Positions 1 through 8,656 of a stretch of DNA of 64,000 bases are shown in pieces. The stretch comes from Alphaproteobacteria bacterium. GTDB taxonomy: Bacteria; Planctomycetota; Phycisphaerae; UBA1845. The notes below the pieces were generated by a model. That model was not told the origin of the DNA. It worked only from the letters and a program-made list of their open reading frames with translations, and searched no databases. Position 1 is the stretch's first letter; each line of letters begins with the position of its first letter. Position numbers and translations under genes: made by a program. The stretch lies in assembly GCA_028285105.1 (NCBI GenBank), contig JANQQE010000021.1, positions 124,001 through 188,000 on the forward strand, written 5' to 3'.

Positions 1-1
1 C

Positions 2-79
2 GTCAAATCGAAAATGGTCATTGCCGACGTTCGCCAATGGTACGCGGCGCTCGGTACGCTGCCTGCCGACAACAAGTAA
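2..79 (+). CDS. C-terminal end of an unidentified protein (partial)
   Basis: The window opens inside an open frame of 25 codons that closes with TAA at 77-79. The residues end in a Trp-Tyr-Ala-Ala-Leu stretch and ADNK. It is too short to assign to a family. It is read as the 3' end of a + strand gene because the frame is open to the window edge and the neighbouring gene at 263 converges on it. About 180 bases with no clear gene follow it. Confidence 0.45.
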   Translation, partial: VKSKMVIADVRQWYAALGTLPADNK

Positions 80-262
80 GTGTTCAAGCAATTGTCTAAC
101 TCGCACGCACTCATGGGACCGGCGACTTGATTCTGCTAAACCTGCTTATAACAACGACCGGATACTTCGACGACGGCCACGTCGGACATGCCGACGACAA
201 GAGGTACTTCTAGCAATTGTGAAATCAGATCACCGAGGGCCAATCCTTGGTCATTGATAGGT

Positions 263-1714
263 CTAATCGGCTGCGGGTACATCGGATTCCAACTGCGCAA
301 TTACATCTTCGCGAAGTCGATCGCTGATCGGCATTGTCGAACCATCCGGAAGCGTGACGGCAAGTTTGAGCCGAACAACTTCACCGGAATCCATTTCAGC
401 GCTCAGCGCCGCATCGTCGTCAGGCTCGCCTCCTTTCATCACAATCAGCGATACCGGGTGGACGTCGCGAATCCAGTGCATGCCGTAGCGTCCTTCACCG
501 ATTTCGATCACCCCAGCATAGGTTTCGGAAAATACGTTCATCCTTTCGGGATGCATCGAACGCTTTTCCTGCCGGCCGTTGGGGAATTCCTCGTATTCCA
601 TTTCGTACCGTCGGAGTACGAAGTTCGTCGTTTCCTGCCAGAAGTTAAGCACGCGGATTTCCTGGAAGCGTGATTCTGACGAATCGAGGATGGCATTGAG
701 ATAACAAGGTAAAAAGTAACCCAGAAACGCACCAAGAAGCGGTGGAGCGAAACAAAGCACGACCTTTGAAAACAGTCCGAAATCGCGCAGCGTGTTGTGA
801 AAGACAACCTTCTTTCGCTTAGCAGATATCACGAGCGCAACCAGCAGCAGCACAACACCAATGCCTGCCCCTACGGAAACACCGATTATCCATGGCCCGT
901 TCACACCTCCAATCGGAAAGTATCTTCCGATCACGTCGATGGACTTGAACAGCATCGCAATCAATCCAACGACAAACGAGGTGATTAACATCACCTTCCA
1001 CGCGGGTGTCGCTTTGCGCGGTTCACCCCGGTACAAAATGAGCTCGCGCTCCGGATCCAACCCCAGAAACCCATACACCTTCGTCGAATCGTCCACGAAC
1101 GGACTCATCGATACCAGTGTCACATAATCGCCCGGACCGACAGCCGAACTGTAATGCTCTGCCGATCGCGTCGCGCTGAATTCGTCGGTGACAATCTGTG
1201 CCATCTCGAGCGACTCGTTGCGCGGATCGAGATAATCCACCGTCGCCAGAAAACGATGCTCGCGCACTCCCTCCGCCACCACTCGTTCGACCGTTTCAAT
1301 CGCAAGAATCCGCGCGGCGATGGGATGCCCGTCCTTAATATACCCCAACGTTCGATCGCCGAATCGCGCCACGAGAAAGATAACCGCACTGACCGCCATT
1401 AACCCGAATCCAACATAATCGAGATATTCCAAAGGAAGCAGGAAGTGCGCCCAGTCGCGCACCAGCGACGTGCCCTGTGCCGCAACGCATGCCGCCCCAA
1501 CGACCACCGTTGCGTACGCAACCGTGTAACGCCCTCGAATGTGTGAACCCTTTCGACACTTGTCAGGAATCGGCCGCGGTATCTCCGCGTCAAACTCAGG
1601 ACCGAACGAAAACGTCTCCGGCAATTCAAAAGGCAATTCCGAAATCCGTCGCACTTCGTCAATCGCAGCCTCGACCGCGTCTTCATTCTGCGCAGAAACC
1701 GGTTCGTCGTTCAT
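263..1714 (-). CDS. Multi-pass membrane protein, unknown function
   Basis: A 483-residue protein if translation starts at the ATG at 1714, which has a GGAGGG ribosome site 8 bases upstream; the frame is open 24 codons further. The N-terminal 70 residues are acidic and soluble. Then come two hydrophobic helices (about residues 70-135), a soluble domain of about 110 residues, two more helices (about 250-315) and a fifth (about 330-355), followed by a soluble C-terminal domain ending in an Asp/Leu-rich tail. The layout (helices flanking a beta-rich module that contains GDYVTL) resembles DUF3592-type membrane proteins, but I cannot assign a function. It lies downstream of the small gene at 1846-2184 on the same strand. 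Confidence 0.75.
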   Translation of the reverse strand: MNDEPVSAQNEDAVEAAIDEVRRISELPFELPETFSFGPEFDAEIPRPIPDKCRKGSHIRGRYTVAYATVVVGAACVAAQGTSLVRDWAHFLLPLEYLDYVGFGLMAVSAVIFLVARFGDRTLGYIKDGHPIAARILAIETVERVVAEGVREHRFLATVDYLDPRNESLEMAQIVTDEFSATRSAEHYSSAVGPGDYVTLVSMSPFVDDSTKVYGFLGLDPERELILYRGEPRKATPAWKVMLITSFVVGLIAMLFKSIDVIGRYFPIGGVNGPWIIGVSVGAGIGVVLLLVALVISAKRKKVVFHNTLRDFGLFSKVVLCFAPPLLGAFLGYFLPCYLNAILDSSESRFQEIRVLNFWQETTNFVLRRYEMEYEEFPNGRQEKRSMHPERMNVFSETYAGVIEIGEGRYGMHWIRDVHPVSLIVMKGGEPDDDAALSAEMDSGEVVRLKLAVTLPDGSTMPISDRLREDVIAQLESDVPAAD

Positions 1715-1845
1715 ATGCCAGCCCTCCATATGAATTATCTTCGATTTGGATCGAAATGGTATGCGCGACAGTATAACGCAACTCATTGCAGCTCACTTGC
1801 GACCATTTCGAAAGATAGACTTACAAATGAATCAAGGGATTGCAA

Positions 1846-2184
1846 TCAATACTTGCTGCTGGCGTCGACGTGGTGGATGCGCTCCATCACCGCTGAAATC
1901 GACTTGTTGTCGTTTGGATCATGATGGATATTGATCGCCCGCCACCGCTCCTTGGCGTACTTGTTAAGGTGTGTCTGAAGGTCGGAGAAATTGCAACGCA
2001 GCGTGTGATACTCGTAACGATAAGAGGCTTCGACCGGAAGTTCGCACTCGGCAGGCTCAATCTTTTCGACCATCACGTTCATGCCCGCGACGGTCTGGGC
2101 AGCCGCATCTTCCGATTCTGCATCGACCAGCATTTCAACATCGTCAGCCGTCTCACGACTCGCCCCGGTAATATGGTATTTCAT
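1846..2184 (-). CDS. Small DUF4177-like protein
   Basis: A 112-residue protein from the ATG at 2184, chosen because GGAGG lies 8 bases upstream; the longer frame to 2256 has no such site. The second half (YEYHTLRC, then a Leu/Tyr-Ala-Lys-x-x-Trp helix and a final VMER) matches the look of DUF4177 proteins, small alpha/beta proteins of unknown role. The first half (MKYHITGASRETADD) seems to be a separate beta-alpha unit that handles an Ala/Glu/Asp-rich helix. No signal peptide or membrane segment is visible. It lies between the membrane protein at 263 and the pterin dehydratase at 2356. Confidence 0.65.
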   Translation of the reverse strand: MKYHITGASRETADDVEMLVDAESEDAAAQTVAGMNVMVEKIEPAECELPVEASYRYEYHTLRCNFSDLQTHLNKYAKERWRAINIHHDPNDNKSISAVMERIHHVDASSKY

Positions 2185-2355
2185 CGCAATGACCTCCAGA
2201 ATGGGCTCACATTTATCGTGGCGAAATTCATCACGCGAAACGTGAATCATCAGCACGCGGCATCGCCGACCAAATCGAATTATAACCGAGGTAGGCCAAC
2301 GATTCTTTTAGTATTCACGGATAAAAATGAATTGCAGCCGCCCAGCGCGGAACAC

Positions 2356-2646
2356 TTAAGAATCCAACTTGTCGATGCTCGCTGCCAACTCAAAATCCTT
2401 GCAACTGATACCGCCAACGTCATGCGTGGCAAGATCGATCTTCACGCAATTCCAAACGTTGGACCATTCGGGATGATGTACCTGCTGCTCAGCAAGCAAT
2501 GCCACCCGCGACATAAATCCCCACGCCTGCGAGAAGTCCGCAAATTTGAATTCGCGATGCAGCTTTCCCTCTTGGATTTCCCATCCATCAAGACGTGAAA
2601 GGGCTTCGTTGATTTCTGAATCGGTCGCTTTTCGAAGTTCAGACAT
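2356..2646 (-). CDS. phhB: Pterin-4a-carbinolamine dehydratase
   Basis: A 96-residue protein of the normal length for this family, which dehydrates 4a-hydroxytetrahydrobiopterin formed by aromatic amino acid hydroxylases, and is common in bacteria even without such hydroxylases. The family signature is complete: His57-His58-Pro59, then Trp-Asn-x-Val-x-Ile and Thr-His75-Asp76 followed by Gly-Gly-Ile. An ATG at 2646 follows an AGGCGACATG-type site. It lies directly beyond the last gene of the phage block (72 bases) and reads in the same direction, so it may receive read-through from it, but it is an ordinary cellular enzyme. Confidence 0.93.
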   Translation of the reverse strand: MSELRKATDSEINEALSRLDGWEIQEGKLHREFKFADFSQAWGFMSRVALLAEQQVHHPEWSNVWNCVKIDLATHDVGGISCKDFELAASIDKLDS

Positions 2647-2718
2647 GTCGCCTCCATCAGTTTGAGATGATGATGATGATTATAGAGCCGATACAATTAT
2701 CAGCCAATCACGTCGTTC

Positions 2719-3075
2719 TCAGGCCAACTTCAGCGCAATTCGCATGCCATCGACGAGACAGCAAACAACATAGTCGTCAAGAGAATAGTCGCCAACAACT
2801 TTGCCAGCCGCTGGATAGTACACTTGATTCGAAACAGCATCGTCGTCAAACGCAACGGGTACTCCTGAAGCCTTTTGCTTGGCAATCACCAGATGCGCGC
2901 CCAACGCTGCATCGCTTGAAACCACCGATTCGACGCGCCCAATCATCGTCGCTGTCGACTGAACGGATTCAATCGCGTCGGCTGAATCTTCAACAGCAAC
3001 CGCCCGCTCGGCTCGCAGCGCTTCAAGCATCTGCGCTTGCGTTCGTTTCAACTCGGATAATCGGCGTACTTGCAT
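2719..3075 (-). CDS. Last gene of the phage block, unknown structural or accessory protein
   Basis: A 118-residue protein whose ATG at 3075 shares one base with the TGA of the gene before it (TGATG), so it is translationally coupled. The first 45 residues are a charged helix rich in Arg, Glu and Ala that could form a coiled coil; the rest is a small beta domain ending in a hydrophobic strand. No family is recognised. The coupling makes it a member of the phage structural operon; no lysis motif is seen. Confidence 0.6.
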   Translation of the reverse strand: MQVRRLSELKRTQAQMLEALRAERAVAVEDSADAIESVQSTATMIGRVESVVSSDAALGAHLVIAKQKASGVPVAFDDDAVSNQVYYPAAGKVVGDYSLDDYVVCCLVDGMRIALKLA

Positions 3076-3788
3076 CAAACCACCTCAACGATTTCAGAGA
3101 ACACAATTTGCGGAGATGCAGGTGGAATCGCGTCGGCCCACTGCTCAACCGAAAATTCGTTGTCATCTTGTTCACCGCTTACAGTAACTGCACGAACCGC
3201 AAACAAATATGTTTCCCCGTGGTCATGCGGATCAGTCACGAATTGAAAATGTCGTTGTCGCGCAACGTAGGCAACCTCGTCAATCGGATTCTTGTAATCG
3301 ATCACGCCGGACGAATTGTCCGAATAGATCCGAAACAACTCCGGCGTCGCTTCCTCATGTCGTTCGAAATATTGCCATGAAACTTCGAATCGCCCGCCAG
3401 CTCGCCGCGCCACTTTAAGTCGCTGTGGCGAATTCGGCTTGAGCGCGCTCGGCTCGCCTGCCGCATCGATCTTTACATTTACCCCCCTCGCAGACGGCGC
3501 GCTTTCGACCCCACCTCCTCCGATCGACCGCAACTCAAACGCTACGTCAGCCAGCACATCAGCCGCCGCCCACTCGAAGTTCTCAATACTTTTTGCATTC
3601 GCGCCGGCCGCTCCAACGATCTCAGCATCGTTACTGCCAACCGTTCGGCGATAAAGGTTGTAACCGCCGGCAACGCGCGGAAATGTAAATCCATTCGTCG
3701 CGCAGACAGCATTGGCAATTCCGCCAGGCGTCCATCCACGATGGATCGGGTCATAATGAACGAGCCACTTTTCAAGCATACTGGCCAT
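3075..3788 (-). CDS. Phage tail protein with fibronectin type III-like domains
   Basis: A 237-residue protein. Two beta-sandwich units are suggested: one at about 35-95 (YNLYRRTVGS, FELRS) and one at about 125-215 (RFEVSWQYFE, FRIYSDNSSG, YLFAVRAVTVSGEQ). These are the strand patterns of fibronectin type III folds, which in phages occur on tail tips and fibres and bind surfaces. It sits between the gene at 3807 and the coupled gene at 2719. The two ATGs at the start (3788 and 3779) are both possible. Confidence 0.6.
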   Translation of the reverse strand: MASMLEKWLVHYDPIHRGWTPGGIANAVCATNGFTFPRVAGGYNLYRRTVGSNDAEIVGAAGANAKSIENFEWAAADVLADVAFELRSIGGGGVESAPSARGVNVKIDAAGEPSALKPNSPQRLKVARRAGGRFEVSWQYFERHEEATPELFRIYSDNSSGVIDYKNPIDEVAYVARQRHFQFVTDPHDHGETYLFAVRAVTVSGEQDDNEFSVEQWADAIPPASPQIVFSEIVEVV

Positions 3789-3806
3789 GAATGACTACCA
3801 CCCCAC

Positions 3807-4325
3807 TTATGATGGAACAACTTCGATCACGTCGTCGCCGCCATCCTGTGGCGTCATCGTCACCAGCGTCGTCGTACCGTCATCATCCTTGATCTCATCG
3901 ACTCCGGTAGAAACGGTATGTACACGCTTGTTGACCAGGGCGGCTTTGCACAAGTGAATTTCGTCATTGATGACACCATTCGCCACCGCATCAATCTGCA
4001 CGCGCACCGGCGTCAACAATACGCCGTCGGCTTGCACGACAACGGTTACGTCAGCCGCCCCATCGGCGAACGCAGCATCCGGCAAATCCAAGCGATACCA
4101 ACCCGGTGCTGCCAAAGCATCGATCTCCACAAACCCGCCATCGGTGTGCGCCGCATCTTCACCGGCCAGCGACGACAACGAGACCGCAACAGCCACCGAC
4201 CGATTTCGAACGTAATGCACAGTGACATCCGAAAACGCAAGTCCCGACTCAGCAAGTCCGGTCAATTCGTTAACACCGTACACTTCAACCGTGACATCCT
4301 GACTGTCTTTGGCAATCTGCAACAT
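3807..4325 (-). CDS. Phage structural protein, probable beta-rich tail or baseplate protein
   Basis: A 172-residue protein from the ATG at 4325, which overlaps the TAA of the previous gene (TAATG). The sequence is beta-rich and acidic (VTVEVYGV, VTVHYVRNR, WYRLDLPDAAF, VTVVVQADG) and ends in an Asp/Thr-rich strand. The middle part looks like an Ig- or lectin-like beta-sandwich of the kind used in tail fibres. I do not recognise a named family. Its coupling to the beta-helix gene suggests that the two products are made in similar amounts. Confidence 0.55.
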   Translation of the reverse strand: MLQIAKDSQDVTVEVYGVNELTGLAESGLAFSDVTVHYVRNRSVAVAVSLSSLAGEDAAHTDGGFVEIDALAAPGWYRLDLPDAAFADGAADVTVVVQADGVLLTPVRVQIDAVANGVINDEIHLCKAALVNKRVHTVSTGVDEIKDDDGTTTLVTMTPQDGGDDVIEVVPS

Positions 4326-5431
4326 TAGTATGCTCCAACAAAACTCGGATTCACCAAAGGCCGCACGGTTTGCTGGATCGCGCCCAAATCCGGCGCGCCA
4401 AACCACGAATTGCTGGAACCGCCCACCAGCAGACTCGCCGGAAACCCTGCCCCAATCGCATCAGCCGCTTCGGCTTTCAGTCGATAGTCGCCATTGACAG
4501 CGTCAGCCAAGGGGTCAGCGGAGAAATTTGTTCGTCCGACCGGCTCAAGAACATTCACACCACTCCGCACGTCACCGGATGTGTTGCCAAAGAAACCCAC
4601 TCCCAGCAAGGTAACTTGCGGTGTGCCGACAGCTACCTGTGTTCCCCCGATGCCATAAAGTGAATTGCCGATGCTCAAGCAGTTGACTAAAACGAACGGC
4701 TGTCCCTCTGGTGAGCCGTTGATTGAAACACCGTCACCAGCATTACCGAATGCCGTGCAATGCACCAACCACCGATGCAGTTCCGCTCCAGTTTGTCCGG
4801 CTACGAATCCATGACTGACATTGTTTGAAGAAACGCAGTAATAATAGCCGCCGGAACTCGGCGCACTGAAACCGCAACCAAAACCTCCGCCGTCATGAAC
4901 ATGACACCCGATCGCAGCCGAATTATCTCCGCTCAGCTGAATGCCCGCGCCAGACGTCCAGTTATCAACTTCGCAAGCAATGAATTGCGTGCCTTGTCCG
5001 ACAACCAAAATTCCGCGATTGGCTTGCGTAACACGACAACGAAACAGCATGTTGCCCTTGCCATCGAGGTTGAATCCAAAGATCGATCCACCGACGCCGG
5101 CATTGCCCGTCACTTCGATGTTCTCAAAACGATGGTAATCCTGCCCACTATCGACGACGTGTGCTGTTGCACCATCAATATCGAAAACAGCCACCGGAGT
5201 AACAGCATCGCCAGGAGTTGACGTATAACCCCGCCAGACAATCATGGCTGCATTGGTCCCGTTATTCAAAGGAGAGAACGACGAGGTCAACGCATAAGTT
5301 CCGGCTAGTATGTTCACACGGTCGCCAGCCACCGCCGCCGATTCAGCCTCTGCCAGCGTCCACGGATCACCCAACGATCCATCACCGCCACCGCCCGCTG
5401 CCACCGATACATATCGTTCAACAAATGTCAT
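4325..5431 (-). CDS. Right-handed beta-helix protein, probable tail spike or fibre
   Basis: A 368-residue protein from the ATG at 5431, which has GAGG 5 bases upstream. It opens with the motif seen in parallel beta-helix proteins: a YVS-x-G3-DGS-x-GDPWTLAEA segment, then AGDRVNILAGTY. The rest is repeated short coils with Asn, Gly and hydrophobic positions (FENIEVTGN, MLFRCRV, FIACEVDNW, AAIGCHVHDGG). Family members are pectate lyase-like and right-handed beta-helix proteins; in phages they are receptor-binding spikes that may cleave polysaccharides. The segment NGDYRLKAEAADAIGAG near the C-terminus is also typical of this class. It follows two predicted tail genes and precedes an overlapping beta-rich gene. 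Confidence 0.75.
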   Translation of the reverse strand: MTFVERYVSVAAGGGGDGSLGDPWTLAEAESAAVAGDRVNILAGTYALTSSFSPLNNGTNAAMIVWRGYTSTPGDAVTPVAVFDIDGATAHVVDSGQDYHRFENIEVTGNAGVGGSIFGFNLDGKGNMLFRCRVTQANRGILVVGQGTQFIACEVDNWTSGAGIQLSGDNSAAIGCHVHDGGGFGCGFSAPSSGGYYYCVSSNNVSHGFVAGQTGAELHRWLVHCTAFGNAGDGVSINGSPEGQPFVLVNCLSIGNSLYGIGGTQVAVGTPQVTLLGVGFFGNTSGDVRSGVNVLEPVGRTNFSADPLADAVNGDYRLKAEAADAIGAGFPASLLVGGSSNSWFGAPDLGAIQQTVRPLVNPSFVGAY

Positions 5432-5483
5432 CTCGCCTCTTCTTCCCCCCAGCAATCCACACGCTTCTCAAGAAGCGCCACGT

Positions 5484-5945
5484 CTAAACTGCGAAAATTG
5501 TCATCACGCGATCGTCTTGAATCGTCAGCGAACCGCTCACCGCAACGACAGTAGCCAACGGCAGATACGTCGAAACACTTCCCGGATAGGACGCAGCCAC
5601 TTGAAGCACGTTGCTGCTATCGATGTAGACTTTGTGCGTCGTATCGTCCGCAACCGCCACTCTCGTCGCACCGTCGAATGTCTTTCGCGTCGAGGCAAGC
5701 GTGTACGCAATTGGATACACACCGATATTCAAACTCCCCTCATCGACCACCATCCCCTGCCGCAGCGCCGCCAGGATTTCATTCTGTCGCTGTTGTCGCC
5801 GATTGTATTGCACTTCGTAGGACGGCTGACTGTTGGCGTTGATACCGCGCGTAAGGTAAGGCAAACCTGTTGCGTCATCGGTCTGACCGTTCAAAGCCAA
5901 GGTGGTCGATTCGGCTGGAAACGCTTCAGTTGGATATGTTGGCAT
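5484..5945 (-). CDS. Phage-block protein of unknown function
   Basis: A 153-residue protein from the ATG at 5945; AGGA lies about 9 bases upstream. Residues 45-70 form a charged helix (NRRQQRQNEILAALRQG); the rest is beta-rich (GVYPIAYTLAST, HKVYIDSSN, LPLATVVAVSG). A helix followed by a beta domain is common in trimeric fibre or chaperone-like tail proteins, but I do not recognise the family. It is in the middle of a run of fibre-like genes with short gaps on both sides. Confidence 0.55.
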   Translation of the reverse strand: MPTYPTEAFPAESTTLALNGQTDDATGLPYLTRGINANSQPSYEVQYNRRQQRQNEILAALRQGMVVDEGSLNIGVYPIAYTLASTRKTFDGATRVAVADDTTHKVYIDSSNVLQVAASYPGSVSTYLPLATVVAVSGSLTIQDDRVMTIFAV

Positions 5946-5980
5946 TTTGTTTTTTCCTACGCTGCATGTTCGATTGAAAA

Positions 5981-6475
5981 TCAGTTACCAATGACAGGAT
6001 TGAATCGCACCGGTTCAAACGCAAATTGAAGCTGCAAGCTAGCCGCATTCCAACCCGTTCGACGAAGACGCGACGGAATTGGCGGGCTTGCGTTGACGGT
6101 GTGCGCAGTCACGACCGCACCTTCGTCCGTCGCGTTGCCCGCACCATCAAACATGCGCAGCGCATGGCGAAATCGTCCAAACACATAACGCGGCGACTGC
6201 AAAACCAAAGCATACCCGGCATGCAAATGCCCATCGCCCAAGTGCGATACTTCGACGTGTCCATCCGCATGCGTCGAATCTAAATGGCCGATCATCACAT
6301 GCCCGTCAAACAAATGCCCGATGCGCTTCAAACGCTCCGGCCAGAGCTTCTGCCGACCGGGTGGCAACGGGCGCGAAAAGTCCACACTCCCATTCCCAAG
6401 ATCGGCATGCCACTCGACAGCCACATCCGACGGACCCTCCGGATCGCGCGCGACGAATATGTGAATTCGCTCCAA
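5981..6475 (-). CDS. Phage-block protein with GHL/DGH repeats, probable tail component
   Basis: A 164-residue protein. A striking stretch at about residues 48-90 is made of short Gly-His repeats (IGHLFDGHVMIGHLD, DGHVEVSHLGDGHLHAGY) with a His every four to eight residues, which could bind metal ions. The C-terminal half is beta-rich and ends FEPVRFNPVIGN. No catalytic motif is visible. It lies 11 bases beyond the hub-like gene at 6487, so it is likely part of the same tail-tip assembly. Confidence 0.55.
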   Translation of the reverse strand: MERIHIFVARDPEGPSDVAVEWHADLGNGSVDFSRPLPPGRQKLWPERLKRIGHLFDGHVMIGHLDSTHADGHVEVSHLGDGHLHAGYALVLQSPRYVFGRFRHALRMFDGAGNATDEGAVVTAHTVNASPPIPSRLRRTGWNAASLQLQFAFEPVRFNPVIGN

Positions 6476-6486
6476 GACCCTTCCCC

Positions 6487-8649
6487 CTAACCCGAAACGA
6501 TCCGTCGCGACAAGTGCAATCGCGTTTCGACGCTCGACTCGGTTTGCACGTACGTCTTACCCACCACCGACCAATCGGAATCCCGCGCCTTGCTGTGTGC
6601 AAGCCGCCCATTGAGCATCACCCCGCGACTGCCAACCCAGTTCACCCGATTGCCAATTTCAAAACGTGCATCGATCCAAGGAATCTTGACCTCAACGTTG
6701 ATCTGCCCTTCTTGCCGATTGGCCGCAATTGAAGAAGCAACCGCGTCAGCCAAATGCAAATCGTCGATCTCAAAAACCTGTTCGCCGCTATCAATGTCCG
6801 CCAGCGCTTCGACCGTTCCCATTCGACGCGCGAATCGATACAAACCAGGCTTGTAAACGAGTTCAGCATTCTGAAAGACGGTAGGCGTGTGAGCCGTGTT
6901 GCTCGCAAAGGTCGAAACCAACCGCTCGTCGGCTTCGAAGACTGCCGTCACCCGCACGCGAAACACCTGGTCGATCAATGCATACCACATGTTTCGCTCT
7001 GCCGGATTGCCGTCCGGCTCGATCATCGAGGTCGGGTTGACCACACCGAACCAGATCCCAGCCCGATCCTTAAGCACACTCACCTGACCGACCGGCTTCG
7101 ACCAACTCAGCCCACCGTCGAAGCTCACTTCGACGAAGACCCCAAAGTCCGAACCATCCGCCGCAACGGTAATCGTCGGCCAAAACCTGCGCGGACGGCG
7201 TGTCCACTGCCCCATCGCGGTCACCTGCCCGTCTGCCACCGTCGAGAAATCGAACGGTTCATACGAATCGAACGGTGCGTTGCGATCGAATGTTGCACCG
7301 TCAAACGCCCCGTCCTCATTAAGCACCCACAAGCGCGAAACATTGCGATGATCTTCAAACTCCGAGCCATTGCGATGGTACTTGCGATACCAAGGCGACA
7401 TCTCGACATCGGGTCCGGCAAACTCAACCTGATCGGGCGTCAGCGCCAACAGCTTCGCCGTATCCCGGTCAGGCGGATCGACATTGTCGAGATTGACTTC
7501 CGGCTCCCACCCGGGAACCAATGGAACCGTCATCTCCCAACGCTTGACCGCCCCTACAACCTTCGGCGCATTAACGACCGCCGAATGATCCCAGTCGATC
7601 TCCATCGAACCGATCTCATTGGCGTCGAAAATGTCATGTTCTGTCACTAAATCAGCCGCATACCGAGCGGACCCATCCGCATAACGCCCACCCCATGCCA
7701 ATCGCAGCGACTTATTCTCGCCGTCCGCAGGTGCCCACATACGAAGTGTCGAACGAACAACACCATCGACAAAATCCGGTTCGCAAGTTGCGTGTACACC
7801 AGCCCGTTCCGCAATCAACGCAACCGCTTCTACAAGATTCGTTGCTTCACAATTCAAATCATCCGCGTCGGTGAGCAGTTGCAGGATCAGCCGCGATGGA
7901 ACCGTAAATCGCTTTCGACCGCCCGCTTCAAAGCCAGTCGCAACCGACGTCAAGTCCAGCAGGTGCGCATAAGACACCGGCCCTTCTGGCAATCGATAAA
8001 ACCACAGGAGATATCGAAGCGCATCAAGCAGCGTCCAGGACTTGGCGGCTGGATCACCCTCATAAGTGAATACGAAGACCTCATGCTCCGTTCCATCGAC
8101 ATCGCGAACCACAAGCGGGTCCGGCGATCGATTGGGAAGCCCGCCATCGTTAAAAACGCATGGCAGCGACTCGGCCAACACGCTCAAACCAATGTATTCA
8201 TCCGGATCAGTCGCCAGTCCATCGACGATCGCCGCACTTCGCATCCGACGACCATAGACCTGCGAACGAATGTCAGCCGCCCATCGCGAGTAGACGCCGA
8301 CCGCCTCCAGACGAGCTTCATCCGCCGCTCGTCGAATCCGCCCATCACGCTCGGAAACGCATCGAACCGGATACCCGTCGAACAGAATCGACGGCACACC
8401 GTCGCTCGCGTCATCCGTCCAGACAACGACACGACAATCGGGTGAATATCGATCGCGCGCATCGATGGCATCGAACCCATCGTCCAACCGTGCGACAATC
8501 GTCGCCGCACTAATACGATCGTCGCTTTCGCTAACGACTTTCGTCGCGCGTAATCTCTCATCGGTTTCAAATGAACCCGAACCGGGCGATGTTTCGACAT
8601 CAACCAATAAGCCCGTTAATAACACATTGAGTTTCGCAGGATCGCTCAT
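6487..8649 (-). CDS. Large phage tail-hub-like protein
   Basis: A 720-residue protein, the largest in the phage block, from the ATG at 8649, seven bases after the stop of the preceding gene. It begins with a conserved-looking beta unit (LNVLLTGLLVDVETSPGSG, then RISAATIVARLDD) and contains Trp- and Tyr-rich middle segments, and a C-terminal unit (LADAVASSIAANRQEG, FEIGNRVNWVG) like the last domain of baseplate hub proteins that sit at the tail tip. Size, position and domain pattern suggest a hub or tail-tip protein; this is inference from position and fold pattern, not a clear family match. No tape measure gene precedes it. Confidence 0.55.
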   Translation of the reverse strand: MSDPAKLNVLLTGLLVDVETSPGSGSFETDERLRATKVVSESDDRISAATIVARLDDGFDAIDARDRYSPDCRVVVWTDDASDGVPSILFDGYPVRCVSERDGRIRRAADEARLEAVGVYSRWAADIRSQVYGRRMRSAAIVDGLATDPDEYIGLSVLAESLPCVFNDGGLPNRSPDPLVVRDVDGTEHEVFVFTYEGDPAAKSWTLLDALRYLLWFYRLPEGPVSYAHLLDLTSVATGFEAGGRKRFTVPSRLILQLLTDADDLNCEATNLVEAVALIAERAGVHATCEPDFVDGVVRSTLRMWAPADGENKSLRLAWGGRYADGSARYAADLVTEHDIFDANEIGSMEIDWDHSAVVNAPKVVGAVKRWEMTVPLVPGWEPEVNLDNVDPPDRDTAKLLALTPDQVEFAGPDVEMSPWYRKYHRNGSEFEDHRNVSRLWVLNEDGAFDGATFDRNAPFDSYEPFDFSTVADGQVTAMGQWTRRPRRFWPTITVAADGSDFGVFVEVSFDGGLSWSKPVGQVSVLKDRAGIWFGVVNPTSMIEPDGNPAERNMWYALIDQVFRVRVTAVFEADERLVSTFASNTAHTPTVFQNAELVYKPGLYRFARRMGTVEALADIDSGEQVFEIDDLHLADAVASSIAANRQEGQINVEVKIPWIDARFEIGNRVNWVGSRGVMLNGRLAHSKARDSDWSVVGKTYVQTESSVETRLHLSRRIVSG

Positions 8650-8656
8650 CAGCGTT

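Noticed and set aside
188-673. + strand frame of 161 codons
   Set aside because: It is antisense to the membrane-protein gene at 263-1714 and has no ribosome site or domain.
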